Source: Shimia ponticola (GTDB lineage Bacteria > Pseudomonadota > Alphaproteobacteria > Rhodobacterales > Rhodobacteraceae). Taken from it: a DNA stretch of 64,000 nt. Positions 28,406 through 38,065 of the stretch are shown here, in pieces. Below the pieces are notes generated by a model. It was not told where the DNA came from. It saw only the letters and a list, made by a program, of their open reading frames with translations, and did not search any database. The stretch covers positions 992,001 to 1,056,000 of the forward strand of contig NZ_VCDK01000003.1 of NCBI RefSeq assembly GCF_007995215.1, written 5' to 3'. A program made the position numbers and the translations under genes. Position 1 is the stretch's first letter. Each line of letters starts with the position of its first letter.

Positions 28406-29992
28406 TCAGAAAAGCTCGATATCGTCTTCCGACAGATCTTGGACATCTTCCAACAGGACAGACCACGCTTCGTTGCCTTCGACGGTGATCAAGGTGTCGT
28501 TGCCATCGCCTTGTCCGGTCAAAATGCTGAGCACGTCCTCTTCCCCGATGGACAGCGCGAGCGTGTCTTCTTCGGTGTTGAAGTCGGTCACCGTATTGGC
28601 GCCCTCGTCCGACACCAAAAGCTCTAGCCGGTCAAAGCCTTCGCCGGTGATCACTGTATCGTTGCCCGACCCGGTGCGCAGGATGTCATCGCCGAGGCCA
28701 CCATCGATGATGTCATCGCCTTCTTCGCCGTTGAATTCGTCGTTGCCGTCTTCGCCGACCATGCGGTCGTTGCCGAGGCCGCCGGTGCCAAAGTCGTTGC
28801 CGCTGCCACCGAGAACGGTGTCGTTGCCTTCGCCACCAAAGACCCGGTCATCACCAGAGTTGCCAGCGACCCGGTCGTCGCCATTGCCGCCGCGCACGAC
28901 GTCATCGCCTGAGCCGGCATTCAACCGGTCAGCACCGCCGCCGCCTACAATCGCATCATCGCCGCGCCCGCCAAAAATCGTGTCCTGACCATCGCCGCCG
29001 GACAGAAAGTCATCGCCGCTCCGCCCTTCGAGGAAGTCGTCACCATCATCACCGGCCATCTCGTCATCGCCGGAGTTGCCGAACAGCCGGTCATTGCCGG
29101 ACCCGCCCGACATGACATCATCGCCACGTCCGCCGAACAGGCGGTCGTCGCCGTCGCCGCCAAAGAGGGTATCGTCGCCCTCACCGCCATCGACGCGGTC
29201 ATCGCCTGCGCCACCGCCCAAGCGGTCATGGCCACCTTCACCAAAGAGCAGATCGTTGTCCTCAAGCCCGAAGATCGCGTCATTTCCTTCGCCGCCATGC
29301 AGGCAATCGTCACCCTGCTCACCGATCAGGCGATCATTTCCTGCGCCGCCATGGATAATGTCGTCGCCCATGTCGCCCCGGATCACGTCATCGCCGTCGC
29401 CCGCGCTGAGCACGTCGTCCCCGTCCAGCAGGTCAATCACGTCATCGCCCTCGGTGCCGAGGATCAGGTCAGCGTCGTTGGTCGGCGCCATGTCGGCATC
29501 GACATCCAGAGGCAACAGCACTTGGTCAATCGGGACAATGACACCGTTATCTACCGCCTGAGCGGGACCAAAACCCGCATCAAGCGATTCAGGGTCAAGA
29601 TCGACGACCGCGCCGCCCGCAATCGTCACGTCAGATCCCAGCAATGTGGCGATGATTGCCCCATCAACCAGATCAGCATCCTCAAGCTCGGATGTGGCGA
29701 CGTGATAGCTCAAAACCTGCGCCAAGAGCGCGGCACCGTTGCCATCGCCGAGCGCATCAAAAGACGCGGTCAGATACTTCAGAGCATCATCCAGGTCGTC
29801 GCCGGGATAGCCGATCTGCTGTGCCGCCGACAAAAAGGCATCGTTGCTGGGCGCGAAAATGGTGGCCCCGAGGCCAGCATCGTTCAATTGCGCCTGAAGC
29901 GACGATCCTAGGGCCGCGTCCACGGCGATGATCGTGTCAGTTAGAACCGAATAATTCTCGTCGGCAGCGAGCGTTTCAAAAACGGTCGGCAT
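28406..29992 (-). CDS. FAS1 domain - RTX repeat secreted protein
   Basis: 528 residues, very acidic. Residues about 3-163 form one fasciclin (FAS1) adhesion domain (FETLAADENYSVL, TIFAPSNDAFLSA, LLAQVLSYHVATSEL, DNGVIVPIDQVLLP). Residues about 178-450 are some 30 tandem GGxGxDxUx nonapeptides that bind calcium in a parallel beta roll. The last 75 residues are non-repetitive and end DIELF, like type I secretion signals; no Sec signal is present. The protein is therefore probably exported by a type I system and folds outside in calcium-rich seawater, acting in surface adhesion or matrix. Type I secretion genes are not nearby. One cysteine (C230) sits in a repeat, unusual for RTX proteins. Confidence 0.85.
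   Translation of the reverse strand: MPTVFETLAADENYSVLTDTIIAVDAALGSSLQAQLNDAGLGATIFAPSNDAFLSAAQQIGYPGDDLDDALKYLTASFDALGDGNGAALLAQVLSYHVATSELEDADLVDGAIIATLLGSDVTIAGGAVVDLDPESLDAGFGPAQAVDNGVIVPIDQVLLPLDVDADMAPTNDADLILGTEGDDVIDLLDGDDVLSAGDGDDVIRGDMGDDIIHGGAGNDRLIGEQGDDCLHGGEGNDAIFGLEDNDLLFGEGGHDRLGGGAGDDRVDGGEGDDTLFGGDGDDRLFGGRGDDVMSGGSGNDRLFGNSGDDEMAGDDGDDFLEGRSGDDFLSGGDGQDTIFGGRGDDAIVGGGGADRLNAGSGDDVVRGGNGDDRVAGNSGDDRVFGGEGNDTVLGGSGNDFGTGGLGNDRMVGEDGNDEFNGEEGDDIIDGGLGDDILRTGSGNDTVITGEGFDRLELLVSDEGANTVTDFNTEEDTLALSIGEEDVLSILTGQGDGNDTLITVEGNEAWSVLLEDVQDLSEDDIELF
28642..29455 (-). repeat. Tandem nonapeptide (RTX) coding repeats
   Basis: The DNA for residues about 180-450 of the FAS1-RTX protein is a degenerate 27-base tandem repeat encoding GGxGDDxUx units. 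The repeats are diverged in sequence, so no perfect long direct repeats are visible, but the region has strong GGC-GAT-GAC periodicity and may be prone to copy-number change by recombination. Confidence 0.8.
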
Positions 29993-30310
29993 GGCAGCAT
30001 CCTTTGCAATCAGTAACGTCGAAACCCCAAGTCCGACACCAGCGTAAAGTCGTTCGTAGGATAGAACCGGAACCTCCCGGTACTCAACAGAGCAAAAGGA
30101 TAATGATCAATTCTCATAAGTATTGTCGCGGCAACTTGGACAATTCCCAAAATAGCCATGGATTTGACCGGTGCGAGGCACAATCCAGAGTTGACCCAAA
30201 GGAAAGTTCCGTTGCGACGCGGCACCTTGGAAATAAGGGAGCGCGCTTGCCGCGCCTGCCCGTGTCGCGCTACGACACACCAACACGTTCGCTGGGGAGG
30301 ATTATCCGTC
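29993..30310. other. 318-base intergenic region, FAS1-RTX / metY
   Basis: Divergent regulatory region without a credible gene. It is more AT-rich around 30090-30130 than the flanking genes, which suggests promoters there. Open frames on both strands (30010-30225 minus, 30004-30324 plus) have no codon structure or homologous look and lack good ribosome binding sites. Near metY it holds two adjacent hairpins (30241-30278) and a GGGGAGGA ribosome binding site; a nested GGATT/GTGC dyad lies at about 30160-30186. Confidence 0.5.
30241..30278 (+). promoter_or_regulatory. Paired hairpins in the metY leader
   Basis: GCGCG-CTTGC-CGCGC (30241-30255) and GTGTCG-CGCTA-CGACAC (30262-30278) are two perfect stems with five-base loops, six bases apart, ending about 17 bases before the ribosome binding site of metY. 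Methionine genes are often controlled by SAM-binding leaders in Alphaproteobacteria; this pair does not match the SAM-II consensus I know. A cis-regulatory RNA or an attenuator is possible but unproven. Confidence 0.35.
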
Positions 30311-31621
30311 GTGGCCGATTATAAATTTGATACGCTCAGCCTGCATGCCGGGCAGGCTCCTGATGCCCGCTTTGGCAGCCGCGCTGTGCCGATCCATCAG
30401 ACCACCTCTTACGTGTTTCAAGACACCGAACAGGCCGCAGCCCTGTTCAACATGGAAATCGGCGGCCACATCTATTCGCGTCTGACGAACCCGACCGTGG
30501 CCGTTCTGGAACAGCGTCTGGCGGCGCTTGATGGTGGCGTCGCCGCAGTGGCAACGGCGTCCGGGATGTCGGCACTCTTCGTGACCGTTCTGGCGCTCTG
30601 TTCTGCAGGCGATCACATCGTGTCCTCGTCCCAAATGTACGGCGCGAACATCAACCTGTTCCAACACACGCTCAGCCGCTACGGCATTGAAACCACATTT
30701 GTCGCGCCGAACGACCCCGACGCGATCAAAGCCGCCATCCAGCCCAACACAAAGATGGTCTTTGGTGAGGTGATCGGTAACCCCGGCATGGACATTCTCG
30801 ACGTCCCTGCCGTCGCTGCAGTCACCAAAGAGGCCAATGTCCCCCTGGTGATTGATGCCACCTTCAACACACCTTGGATGATCAAGCCGATTGAGCATGG
30901 CGCGAACATCGTCATCCACTCACTGACCAAATGGATGGGCGGCCACGGCGTGGCGCTAGGCGGCGCCGTGATCGACGGCGGCAATTTCGACTGGGGGGCA
31001 ACGCCCGGCAAGTTCCCGATGCTGACGACGCCGCACTTTGGCTATCAAGGCGTGAACCTGTGGGAAGAGTTCGGTCCAGCCGCGTTCAGCATCCGTGTCC
31101 GCACAGAAGGCATGATGAATGCAGGCCCCTGCCTGTCACCGCAAAACGCATTCTATATCCTGCAAGGCCTCGAAACGCTGCCGCTCCGGATGGAACGGCA
31201 CATGTCCAACACGGCCAAGATGTTGGAATTTCTGACAAACCACGATCAGGTCGCATGGGTCAAACATCCGCAACTGCCCGACCACAAGGATCACGAAGCA
31301 GCCATGCGCCTGATGCCAAAAGGTCAGGGTTCGATCATTTCGATGGGTGTCAAGGGTGGCCGCGACGCGTCCCGTGCCTTCATTGAGTCCGTCGAACTCG
31401 CCAGCCACCTCGCCAATGTGGGCGACGCCAAAACGCTGGTGATCCATCCCGGGTCGACCACCCACAGCCACATCACGCCAGAGGCGATGGCTGCCGCTGG
31501 CCTGACCGAAGACCTCGTGCGTATTTCGGTCGGCCTCGAAGATTTCGACGACCTCGCCGCTGACTTCAACCAAGCGCTCAAGGCCGCAAGCCGCGTTCAA
31601 CCCCGGATGGCCGCAGAATGA
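30311..31621 (+). CDS. metY: O-acetylhomoserine aminocarboxypropyltransferase
   Basis: 436 residues from the GTG at 30311. PLP enzyme of the Cys/Met metabolism family that makes homocysteine from O-acetylhomoserine and sulfide. The beginning FDTLSLHAGQAPD, the YSRLTNPT motif, SGMSALF and the Schiff-base lysine K207 in HSLTKWMGGHG are typical; the length fits MetY (about 430) rather than MetB or MetC (about 380-400). The GTG start is preferred because it has a GGGGAGGA site and starts at the family N-terminus; upstream in-frame codons (30158) look non-coding. Stop overlaps the next gene by four bases. Confidence 0.9.
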   Translation: MADYKFDTLSLHAGQAPDARFGSRAVPIHQTTSYVFQDTEQAAALFNMEIGGHIYSRLTNPTVAVLEQRLAALDGGVAAVATASGMSALFVTVLALCSAGDHIVSSSQMYGANINLFQHTLSRYGIETTFVAPNDPDAIKAAIQPNTKMVFGEVIGNPGMDILDVPAVAAVTKEANVPLVIDATFNTPWMIKPIEHGANIVIHSLTKWMGGHGVALGGAVIDGGNFDWGATPGKFPMLTTPHFGYQGVNLWEEFGPAAFSIRVRTEGMMNAGPCLSPQNAFYILQGLETLPLRMERHMSNTAKMLEFLTNHDQVAWVKHPQLPDHKDHEAAMRLMPKGQGSIISMGVKGGRDASRAFIESVELASHLANVGDAKTLVIHPGSTTHSHITPEAMAAAGLTEDLVRISVGLEDFDDLAADFNQALKAASRVQPRMAAE

Positions 31622-32424
31622 AGACCCAAGTCAACGGCACCACAATTTTCGCCTCAACCGGCGGTCGCGACTTCGACCCAAAAGGTGACGTGATCCTGTT
31701 CATCCACGGGTCGGGGCAAAACCACCTCGGCTACATGCTGCAACATCGCTTTCTCGCCAATCGCGGCTGGCAAGCGATCACGCCGGATTTCCCCGGCCAT
31801 GGGCAATCCGAGGGAGAGCCACTGACCTCGATCGAGGAGATGGCCGATTGGCTAGCCTCGTTCATGGACGCCGCAGGCATCGACAAAGCTCATATCGCGG
31901 GCCACTCACAAGGCGGACTTGTCGCGCTGGAACTGGCATCGCGCTACGCGGACCGCGTGCGGTCTGCAGCCTTCCTTGGCACGGCACACGCGATCCCCGT
32001 CAATGACTATCTTTTGGGTTTGGCCAAAGACAAAGAACCAAAGGCGATCCGCGCGATGATGGATTGGGGCCATGGCCCCACCGGTCACATCCACGACCAC
32101 ACCCTGCCCGGCACGTCGCACATGCTCTATGGCGCACAGCTCATGGCATCGAATGCACCCGGAGCGCTTTATGCAGACCTGAGCGCCTGCAACAGCTACA
32201 CGACCGGGCTTGAGGCTGCTGCCAAGATCACCTGCCCGACGATTTGCATCCTGAACGGTCAGGACAAGATGACGCCGATCAAGGCAGGCCGCAAATTGCA
32301 CGCGGCTCTTGGTGGAGACCTCGTCGAGATCGCGCATTCAGGACATATGTCGATCACCGAGCAACCGATGGATGTAAACCGAGCCCTGCGCGCGTTTCTG
32401 GACGCCCAAAAGGCCACCGCCTGA
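31618..32424 (+). CDS. Alpha/beta hydrolase
   Basis: 268 residues. Motifs: FIHGSGQNHLGY (oxyanion hole), DFPGHGQSEG, nucleophile elbow GHSQGG with S97, an aspartate in LNGQDKMTP and the histidine in AHSGHMSITEQP. It is translationally coupled to metY (ATGA). The physiological link to methionine synthesis is not obvious; hydrolase genes directly after metY are found in related genomes as far as I recall, but the substrate is unknown. Confidence 0.75.
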   Translation: MKTQVNGTTIFASTGGRDFDPKGDVILFIHGSGQNHLGYMLQHRFLANRGWQAITPDFPGHGQSEGEPLTSIEEMADWLASFMDAAGIDKAHIAGHSQGGLVALELASRYADRVRSAAFLGTAHAIPVNDYLLGLAKDKEPKAIRAMMDWGHGPTGHIHDHTLPGTSHMLYGAQLMASNAPGALYADLSACNSYTTGLEAAAKITCPTICILNGQDKMTPIKAGRKLHAALGGDLVEIAHSGHMSITEQPMDVNRALRAFLDAQKATA

Positions 32425-32425
32425 C

Positions 32426-32467
32426 CTTCATCTTTCCCCAAAAACTCCCGCCGGAGGCTCCGGCGCC
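32426..32467 (-). repeat. Dispersed intergenic motif, copy 3, with hairpin
   Basis: On the minus strand the site reads GCCTCCGGCGGGAGTTTTTG followed by GGGAAAGATGAAG. It contains the perfect palindrome GCCGGAG-G-CTCCGGC (32450-32464). It fills most of the 61-base gap between the hydrolase and the FadN-like gene, oriented against the direction of transcription. Confidence 0.55.
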
Positions 32468-32485
32468 AGCAAGAGGCACTGTGCC

Positions 32486-34759
32486 ATGACTTTCACGAAT
32501 ATTGCCGTCATCGGCGCAGGCACCATGGGGTCCGGGATCGCCGGGCAAATCGCCAATGCGGGCCACAACGTCCTATTGCTCGACCTGACGACCGACGCGA
32601 CCGACTACGCGCTTCAACGGCTCAAGAAATCCGATCCACCAGCGTTGCATTCCAAGGAATGCCTCGACCGGATCACGACCGGCACCATCGCGGATGATTT
32701 CGACAAATTGGCCGAGTGCGACTGGATCGTTGAGGCCATTGTCGAACGTCTTGACCTCAAACGTGACCTCTATGCGCGGCTTGAGGAAACGACCAAGCCG
32801 GACTGCGTTGTCACCTCGAACACATCCACGATCCCGATCAGCCTCTTGGTTGAAGGCCGCTCCAAGGCATTTCAGGAACGCTTTGCGATCACGCACTACT
32901 TCAACCCGGTCCGTTACATGCGCTTGCTGGAATTGGTGCGCGGTGAACATACACGCCCTGACATCATGGACAGGCTGGCGGATTATAATGACCGCATTCT
33001 CGGTAAAGGCGTGGTGCCCTGCAACGACACACCCGGGTTCCTCGGCAACCGCGTCGGTGTCTTCGCCCTGCAGGTCGGCATGGACGAGGCGTTCAAACAG
33101 GGCCTGACCATTGAAGAGGCAGACGCCATCATGGGCCGCCCGATGGGCATTCCGAAAACCGGCGTCTTCGGCCTTTATGACCTGATCGGCGTCGACCTGA
33201 TGTCTGACGTCGTCGACACGCTGGGTGATATCCTACCGGACGGCGATGCGTTCCACGCCGTGGGCCGGTCGAACAACCCGGCGAATGGTTTGATCAACCA
33301 GATGATCGCGGACGGCTTCACCGGTGAGAAATCCGGTAAAGGTGGATTCTACCGCGATGATATGGCCTCGAACCTCGACGGCACCTTGCGCCCACGCGTT
33401 ACAACCCTGCCGCTTAAGGCGCAGGTCGCTGCCGACCAACTGGCCAACAGCGAAGAGACCCTGACAACCCTGATTGAGGGGGATGACGCCGCTACCCGGT
33501 TCGCGCGCAACTTCCTCGGTCGCGTGCTGGCCTATGCCGCGCATCTGCTGCCAGACGTCACCAAGACCCCGCAGGACATCGACGACGCGATGAAGATGGG
33601 CTTCAACTGGATCCGTGGCCCGTTCGAGATGATAGATGCCCTAGGCATCGAAACAGTCGCGACGCTGGCACGCGAAGCTGGCGCAGAGGTGCCACCCGCA
33701 CTGGAAAACACGGACCCGTTCTACAAACCGGGTGACGTGCTGCAGGTCCGCACGACCGAAGGGTATCAGCCGGTCCAATTGCCAGAAGGCACCATCCGCT
33801 TCTCGCTCACACGCAAGACGCTGTCGCCAATGGCCACGAACAAGGCAGCGAGCCTCTGGGACCTCGACGGCATTCGACTGGTCGAATTCCACTCCAAGGC
33901 CAACGCATTGACCGGCGACAGCATGGCCATCGTCCACGCCGCAGCCGAAGACCCGGGCCAAGGTATCCTGATCCACAACGACGCGCAGCATTATTCAGCG
34001 GGTGTCGACCTCAACCGCTTTCAGGCGTTCATTGAGGCCGGCGATTGGGACGGCATGGATGCCTTCCTCGATGATTTCCAACAGGCGGTGATGAAGCTGA
34101 AATACAGCCCCGTCCCCGTCATTGGCGCGCCATCAGGCCTCGCGCTCGGCGGCGGCTACGAGGTGCTGCTTCACTGTGATGCGCTTGTCACCCATGCTAA
34201 CTCTGTTCTGGGACTGGTGGAGGCAGGCGTTGGCCTTGTCCCATCCGGAGGCGGAGTGAAGGAGACCTACAACCGCTGGTTCACGGCCACAGGCGACGCC
34301 GAAAAGGCCGCTTGGGAAACGTGGATGCAAGTCGGCTACGGCAAGACGGGGCCAAGCCCCGAACAGGCCGAGCCGCTCAAGTACTTCCTGCCGGAACGCG
34401 ACCAAAGCGTGATGAACCGGGACAAGCTGGTCGCAACTGCGACCCAGCGCATCCGGGATTGGGGCACCTATACGCCGCCAGCAAAGCCGTCCTTTACCCT
34501 GCCGGGCCGGGGCATCCTGACCCAGATGGAAGAGTTCATGGATCAGGGCCTGTCCAAAGGCTGGTTTACCCAGCACAACAAAACCGCAGCGATGGAAATC
34601 GCCACGATCGTCGTGAACACCGACGAGGACAAACCGCTGACCGTGACCGAACAGGACATGATGGACCGGGAGCGGGCGGCCTTCCTGAGGCTGGCCAAGA
34701 CGCCCGAAACCAAGGCTCGGATTGACGGCATGCTCGCAGGCGATCCGATCGACAATTAA
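32486..34759 (+). CDS. 3-hydroxyacyl-CoA dehydrogenase / enoyl-CoA hydratase, FadN-like
   Basis: 757 residues. The 3-hydroxyacyl-CoA dehydrogenase part comes first (GAGTMGSGIAG at residues 9-19, SNTSTIPISLL, HYFNPVRYMRLLELV, GFLGNRVG) and a crotonase part follows from about residue 460 (IHNDAQHYSAGVDLNRF, GAPSGLALGGGYE, GLVEAGVGLVPSGGG). This order is the reverse of FadB/FadJ and matches Bacillus FadN. It carries out the middle two steps of beta-oxidation. In FadN systems the thiolase is a separate gene (FadA/FadI), not found here. A terminator-like hairpin follows. Confidence 0.88.
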   Translation: MTFTNIAVIGAGTMGSGIAGQIANAGHNVLLLDLTTDATDYALQRLKKSDPPALHSKECLDRITTGTIADDFDKLAECDWIVEAIVERLDLKRDLYARLEETTKPDCVVTSNTSTIPISLLVEGRSKAFQERFAITHYFNPVRYMRLLELVRGEHTRPDIMDRLADYNDRILGKGVVPCNDTPGFLGNRVGVFALQVGMDEAFKQGLTIEEADAIMGRPMGIPKTGVFGLYDLIGVDLMSDVVDTLGDILPDGDAFHAVGRSNNPANGLINQMIADGFTGEKSGKGGFYRDDMASNLDGTLRPRVTTLPLKAQVAADQLANSEETLTTLIEGDDAATRFARNFLGRVLAYAAHLLPDVTKTPQDIDDAMKMGFNWIRGPFEMIDALGIETVATLAREAGAEVPPALENTDPFYKPGDVLQVRTTEGYQPVQLPEGTIRFSLTRKTLSPMATNKAASLWDLDGIRLVEFHSKANALTGDSMAIVHAAAEDPGQGILIHNDAQHYSAGVDLNRFQAFIEAGDWDGMDAFLDDFQQAVMKLKYSPVPVIGAPSGLALGGGYEVLLHCDALVTHANSVLGLVEAGVGLVPSGGGVKETYNRWFTATGDAEKAAWETWMQVGYGKTGPSPEQAEPLKYFLPERDQSVMNRDKLVATATQRIRDWGTYTPPAKPSFTLPGRGILTQMEEFMDQGLSKGWFTQHNKTAAMEIATIVVNTDEDKPLTVTEQDMMDRERAAFLRLAKTPETKARIDGMLAGDPIDN

Positions 34760-34784
34760 GCCAACTCTTTTGGTCTTCAGGATT

Positions 34785-34808
34785 TCGCGCGCCACTATCG
34801 GCGCGCGA
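34785..34808. terminator. Hairpin between FadN-like gene and convergent ATP-grasp gene
   Basis: TCGCGCGCC (34785-34793) and GGCGCGCGA (34800-34808) form a perfect 9-base stem with the six-base loop ACTATC. It lies between two converging genes and could serve both, but no T run follows on either strand, so intrinsic termination is uncertain. Confidence 0.45.
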
Positions 34809-34832
34809 TCAAAACCAATCATCTGCGACCGT

Positions 34833-35780
34833 TCAGACGTAACGCCTGAGACGTTTCAAGTAGAAGGCCCTCCACCCAAAGGTGGGCGGATGACGCATCG
34901 CGTGGCTTTGGGACAGGTCCCAAAGCTCGGTCGGCATACCGCTGGTCTTGTGACCAGATCGGGCGATGTAGCCGCCTTGATTGTAAAACGTCAGCTCGCT
35001 GAGCCAGATGTTTTCGTCATGGGCCAGAAAGTCCACGCGCACATGGTCGAACTCTGACCCGATCCGGGACGCGATCCGCTGGATACGCTCCCAACTTGGC
35101 AGCGGCGGATCATCGAAGCCCCTCGATGTTGCCGAGGCCTCGGTATCGGGTTCAAATTCAATCTGTCCGTTGGGCTGCAGTTCCCATATCTGGGCCGCCA
35201 AAGCGCCATCCACCAAACGGGTGCGATAGATCCGCCAGCAGGTCGCGCCAAATGTGTAGATCTTGATTTCCTCAAGGGGCTCACGCGGCAAGCAAACTTC
35301 TGCGAAAACCTTGGGAACGATGTCCTGATAGCCCCATTCCATTTTGTGCGCGCCATAGGTCGTGGCCAAGGCTGCGCCCAGCATCTCTTCGCTCGCCGCC
35401 CGATCAAGACCGGGATCCTTGGTGTAGACGTTGGTGCCGCTGGCGTGGTTCGTCTTGATCACGTGATCGCCGTCCCAGACCCAATCAGGAATCTCGGACA
35501 CCTGAGAACCCTGCCAGACAAGTTCCGGACAATTCAGATCAAGGTCCTGTTCGCTCAACCAGTCGCGCAGGGCAATCTTGTCAGACAAGGTAACGAAGCA
35601 CGGGTCGCGATCAAAAGCCTTGCGCCATGTCATCTTGTCATTGGCCGACCTGGGCAAACCCACATGTGGGCGCACAGGAAACTCTTTTGCGCGCTTCGCG
35701 GTCCAACGGCGCAAACGTCCATTTCTGCGCCAAAAGACCCAATTCACAGTCGCAAATAACAGCCGGTCAAATAGGGCCAT
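34833..35780 (-). CDS. TupA-like ATP-grasp protein
   Basis: 315 residues from the ATG at 35780, which has a GGAG ribosome binding site; a longer frame to 35912 lacks support. The sequence resembles the TupA-like ATP-grasp family: DKIALRDWL, WDGDHVIKTNHASG (ATP-grasp lysine region), EVCLPREPLEEIKIYTFGA and VRVDFLAHDENIWLSELTFYNQGG with metal-binding Asp and Glu at the end. Relatives ligate amino acids or acids to surface polymers (teichuronopeptide, exopolysaccharide) in glycan clusters. Here it is a single gene, divergent from the mre operon, so its partner is unclear; cell-surface modification is a reasonable guess. Confidence 0.75.
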   Translation of the reverse strand: MALFDRLLFATVNWVFWRRNGRLRRWTAKRAKEFPVRPHVGLPRSANDKMTWRKAFDRDPCFVTLSDKIALRDWLSEQDLDLNCPELVWQGSQVSEIPDWVWDGDHVIKTNHASGTNVYTKDPGLDRAASEEMLGAALATTYGAHKMEWGYQDIVPKVFAEVCLPREPLEEIKIYTFGATCWRIYRTRLVDGALAAQIWELQPNGQIEFEPDTEASATSRGFDDPPLPSWERIQRIASRIGSEFDHVRVDFLAHDENIWLSELTFYNQGGYIARSGHKTSGMPTELWDLSQSHAMRHPPTFGWRAFYLKRLRRYV

Positions 35781-35987
35781 GATGAATTCTCCGAAAATGA
35801 CTTTGGACGAACAGCGAGCGCTGCGTGCACCACCAATGCCCAAATGCGCCACGCGAACAGCCAAGCGCGGATAAGCGGCCAAGGTCAATGCGCATCGGCG
35901 CCCAGCGGACACGTGCGGCCAGCACGTTTAAAAGCGAGCTTCTTCCAGACTGCGCAAGACCCTGCCGATCACAATGCAAAAGCGCCC

Positions 35988-36016
35988 TTTCACACCTTTG
36001 GCGGCAGGCGTATAGA
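35988..36016 (+). promoter_or_regulatory. Sigma-70 promoter of the mre operon
   Basis: TTCACA (35988-35993) and TATAGA (36011-36016) with 17-base spacing, close to the sigma-70 consensus. A transcription start near 36022 would give a 36-base leader to the mreB ATG. It is the only good match in the 277-base gap upstream of mreB. Confidence 0.6.
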
Positions 36017-36036
36017 AGGCCAGCCTCGGACCGTGA

Positions 36037-37110
<1,074 letters not shown>

Positions 37111-37156
37111 ACGCCGCCGCTCACACGCAGCCAACCGTTCCAGTTGAGGGACCGCA

Positions 37157-38065
37157 TTGGCCAAAGACCGGACGCCACAGATTGACTATGCCGCGCCGCT
37201 GCGCCGCCTTTTGGTGGCGCTGCTTGTGCTTGTGCTGTTCGCTGTCTTTCTTTTGTGGCGGATCGACAGCCCGCGTGTCGAGCGCCTCCGTGCCGAGATC
37301 ACGGACCGGGTCGTACCGTCGTTTTCGTGGGTATCTGCGCCCGTTACCGGGTTGGCGCATATCGTGGCCGATTTCCGCAGCTATCAGCGCATCTATGACC
37401 AAAATCAGGAGCTGAAGCGCGAGTTGCAGCAGATGAAGGCGTGGAAGGAAGCCGCGTTGCAGCTTGAGCAGGAGAACGCGCGCTTGCTCGACCTGAACAA
37501 AGTGCGTCTCGATCCGAAGTTCACGCATATCACCGGCGTGGTCATGGCCGATAGCGGAAGCCCGTTCCGACAATCGGTGCTTTTGAATGTCGGCGCGCGC
37601 GACGGGGTCAAGGATGGCTGGGCCACGATGGACGGCATCGGGCTTGTCGGGCGCATTTCTGGCGTGGGACGTGAAACCTCACGCGTTATCCTGCTGACGG
37701 ATACTTCGTCGCGCGTGCCGATCGTAATCCAACCGTCCGGGCAACGGGCCATTTTGGCCGGGACAAACACCGCGCGCCCGCTGATCGAACTCTTGGATGA
37801 TCCTGACAGCGTGCGCCCCGGTGACCGCGTCTTTAGCTCGGGCGATGGCTCAGTATTTCCGGCAGGCATTCTTGTCGGTGAGGTCACTCAGAGCACGGAT
37901 CGAAGGCTGCGCCTACGGCTTGCCGCTGATTATGAGAGGCTTGAATTCTTGCGCGTGATCCGCGCGCGAGAGATCGAAGTGATCGAAGACCCCGGAACGC
38001 TGGTCACGCCACCGCTGTCACCGGTAGGTCCCGCAGCCTTGGTTCAGGATCAGGCCGATGGGTAG
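37157..38065 (+). CDS. mreC: Rod shape-determining protein MreC
   Basis: 302 residues from a TTG start at 37157 with a GAGGGA ribosome binding site. Bitopic inner-membrane protein that links MreB to the periplasmic cell-wall enzymes PBP2 and RodA. One transmembrane helix (about 18-36), a coiled coil (about 75-112, DQNQELKRELQQMKAWKEAA), then the two beta-barrel domains (ITGVVMADSGSPFRQS, GLVGRISGVG, GDRVFSSGDGSVFPAGILVG). The last 20 or so residues are proline-rich. The end overlaps mreD by 8 bases. Confidence 0.95.
   Translation: MAKDRTPQIDYAAPLRRLLVALLVLVLFAVFLLWRIDSPRVERLRAEITDRVVPSFSWVSAPVTGLAHIVADFRSYQRIYDQNQELKRELQQMKAWKEAALQLEQENARLLDLNKVRLDPKFTHITGVVMADSGSPFRQSVLLNVGARDGVKDGWATMDGIGLVGRISGVGRETSRVILLTDTSSRVPIVIQPSGQRAILAGTNTARPLIELLDDPDSVRPGDRVFSSGDGSVFPAGILVGEVTQSTDRRLRLRLAADYERLEFLRVIRAREIEVIEDPGTLVTPPLSPVGPAALVQDQADG

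Noticed and set aside
28642-29455. Tandem repeats as a possible CRISPR array
   Set aside because: The periodicity is 27 bases, in frame and encodes RTX nonapeptides; there are no identical repeats with unique spacers and no cas genes.
30160-30310. SAM-II riboswitch upstream of metY
   Set aside because: I looked for the conserved pseudoknot elements (GUGAUUU-like, GCUAAAAAGG-like) and found only a partial GATTTG; the pattern is not sufficient. A covariance search would decide.
30004-30324. Small open frames on both strands between the FAS1-RTX gene and metY
   Set aside because: Neither has a good ribosome binding site, a plausible composition or recognisable similarity; the region behaves as a divergent regulatory region.
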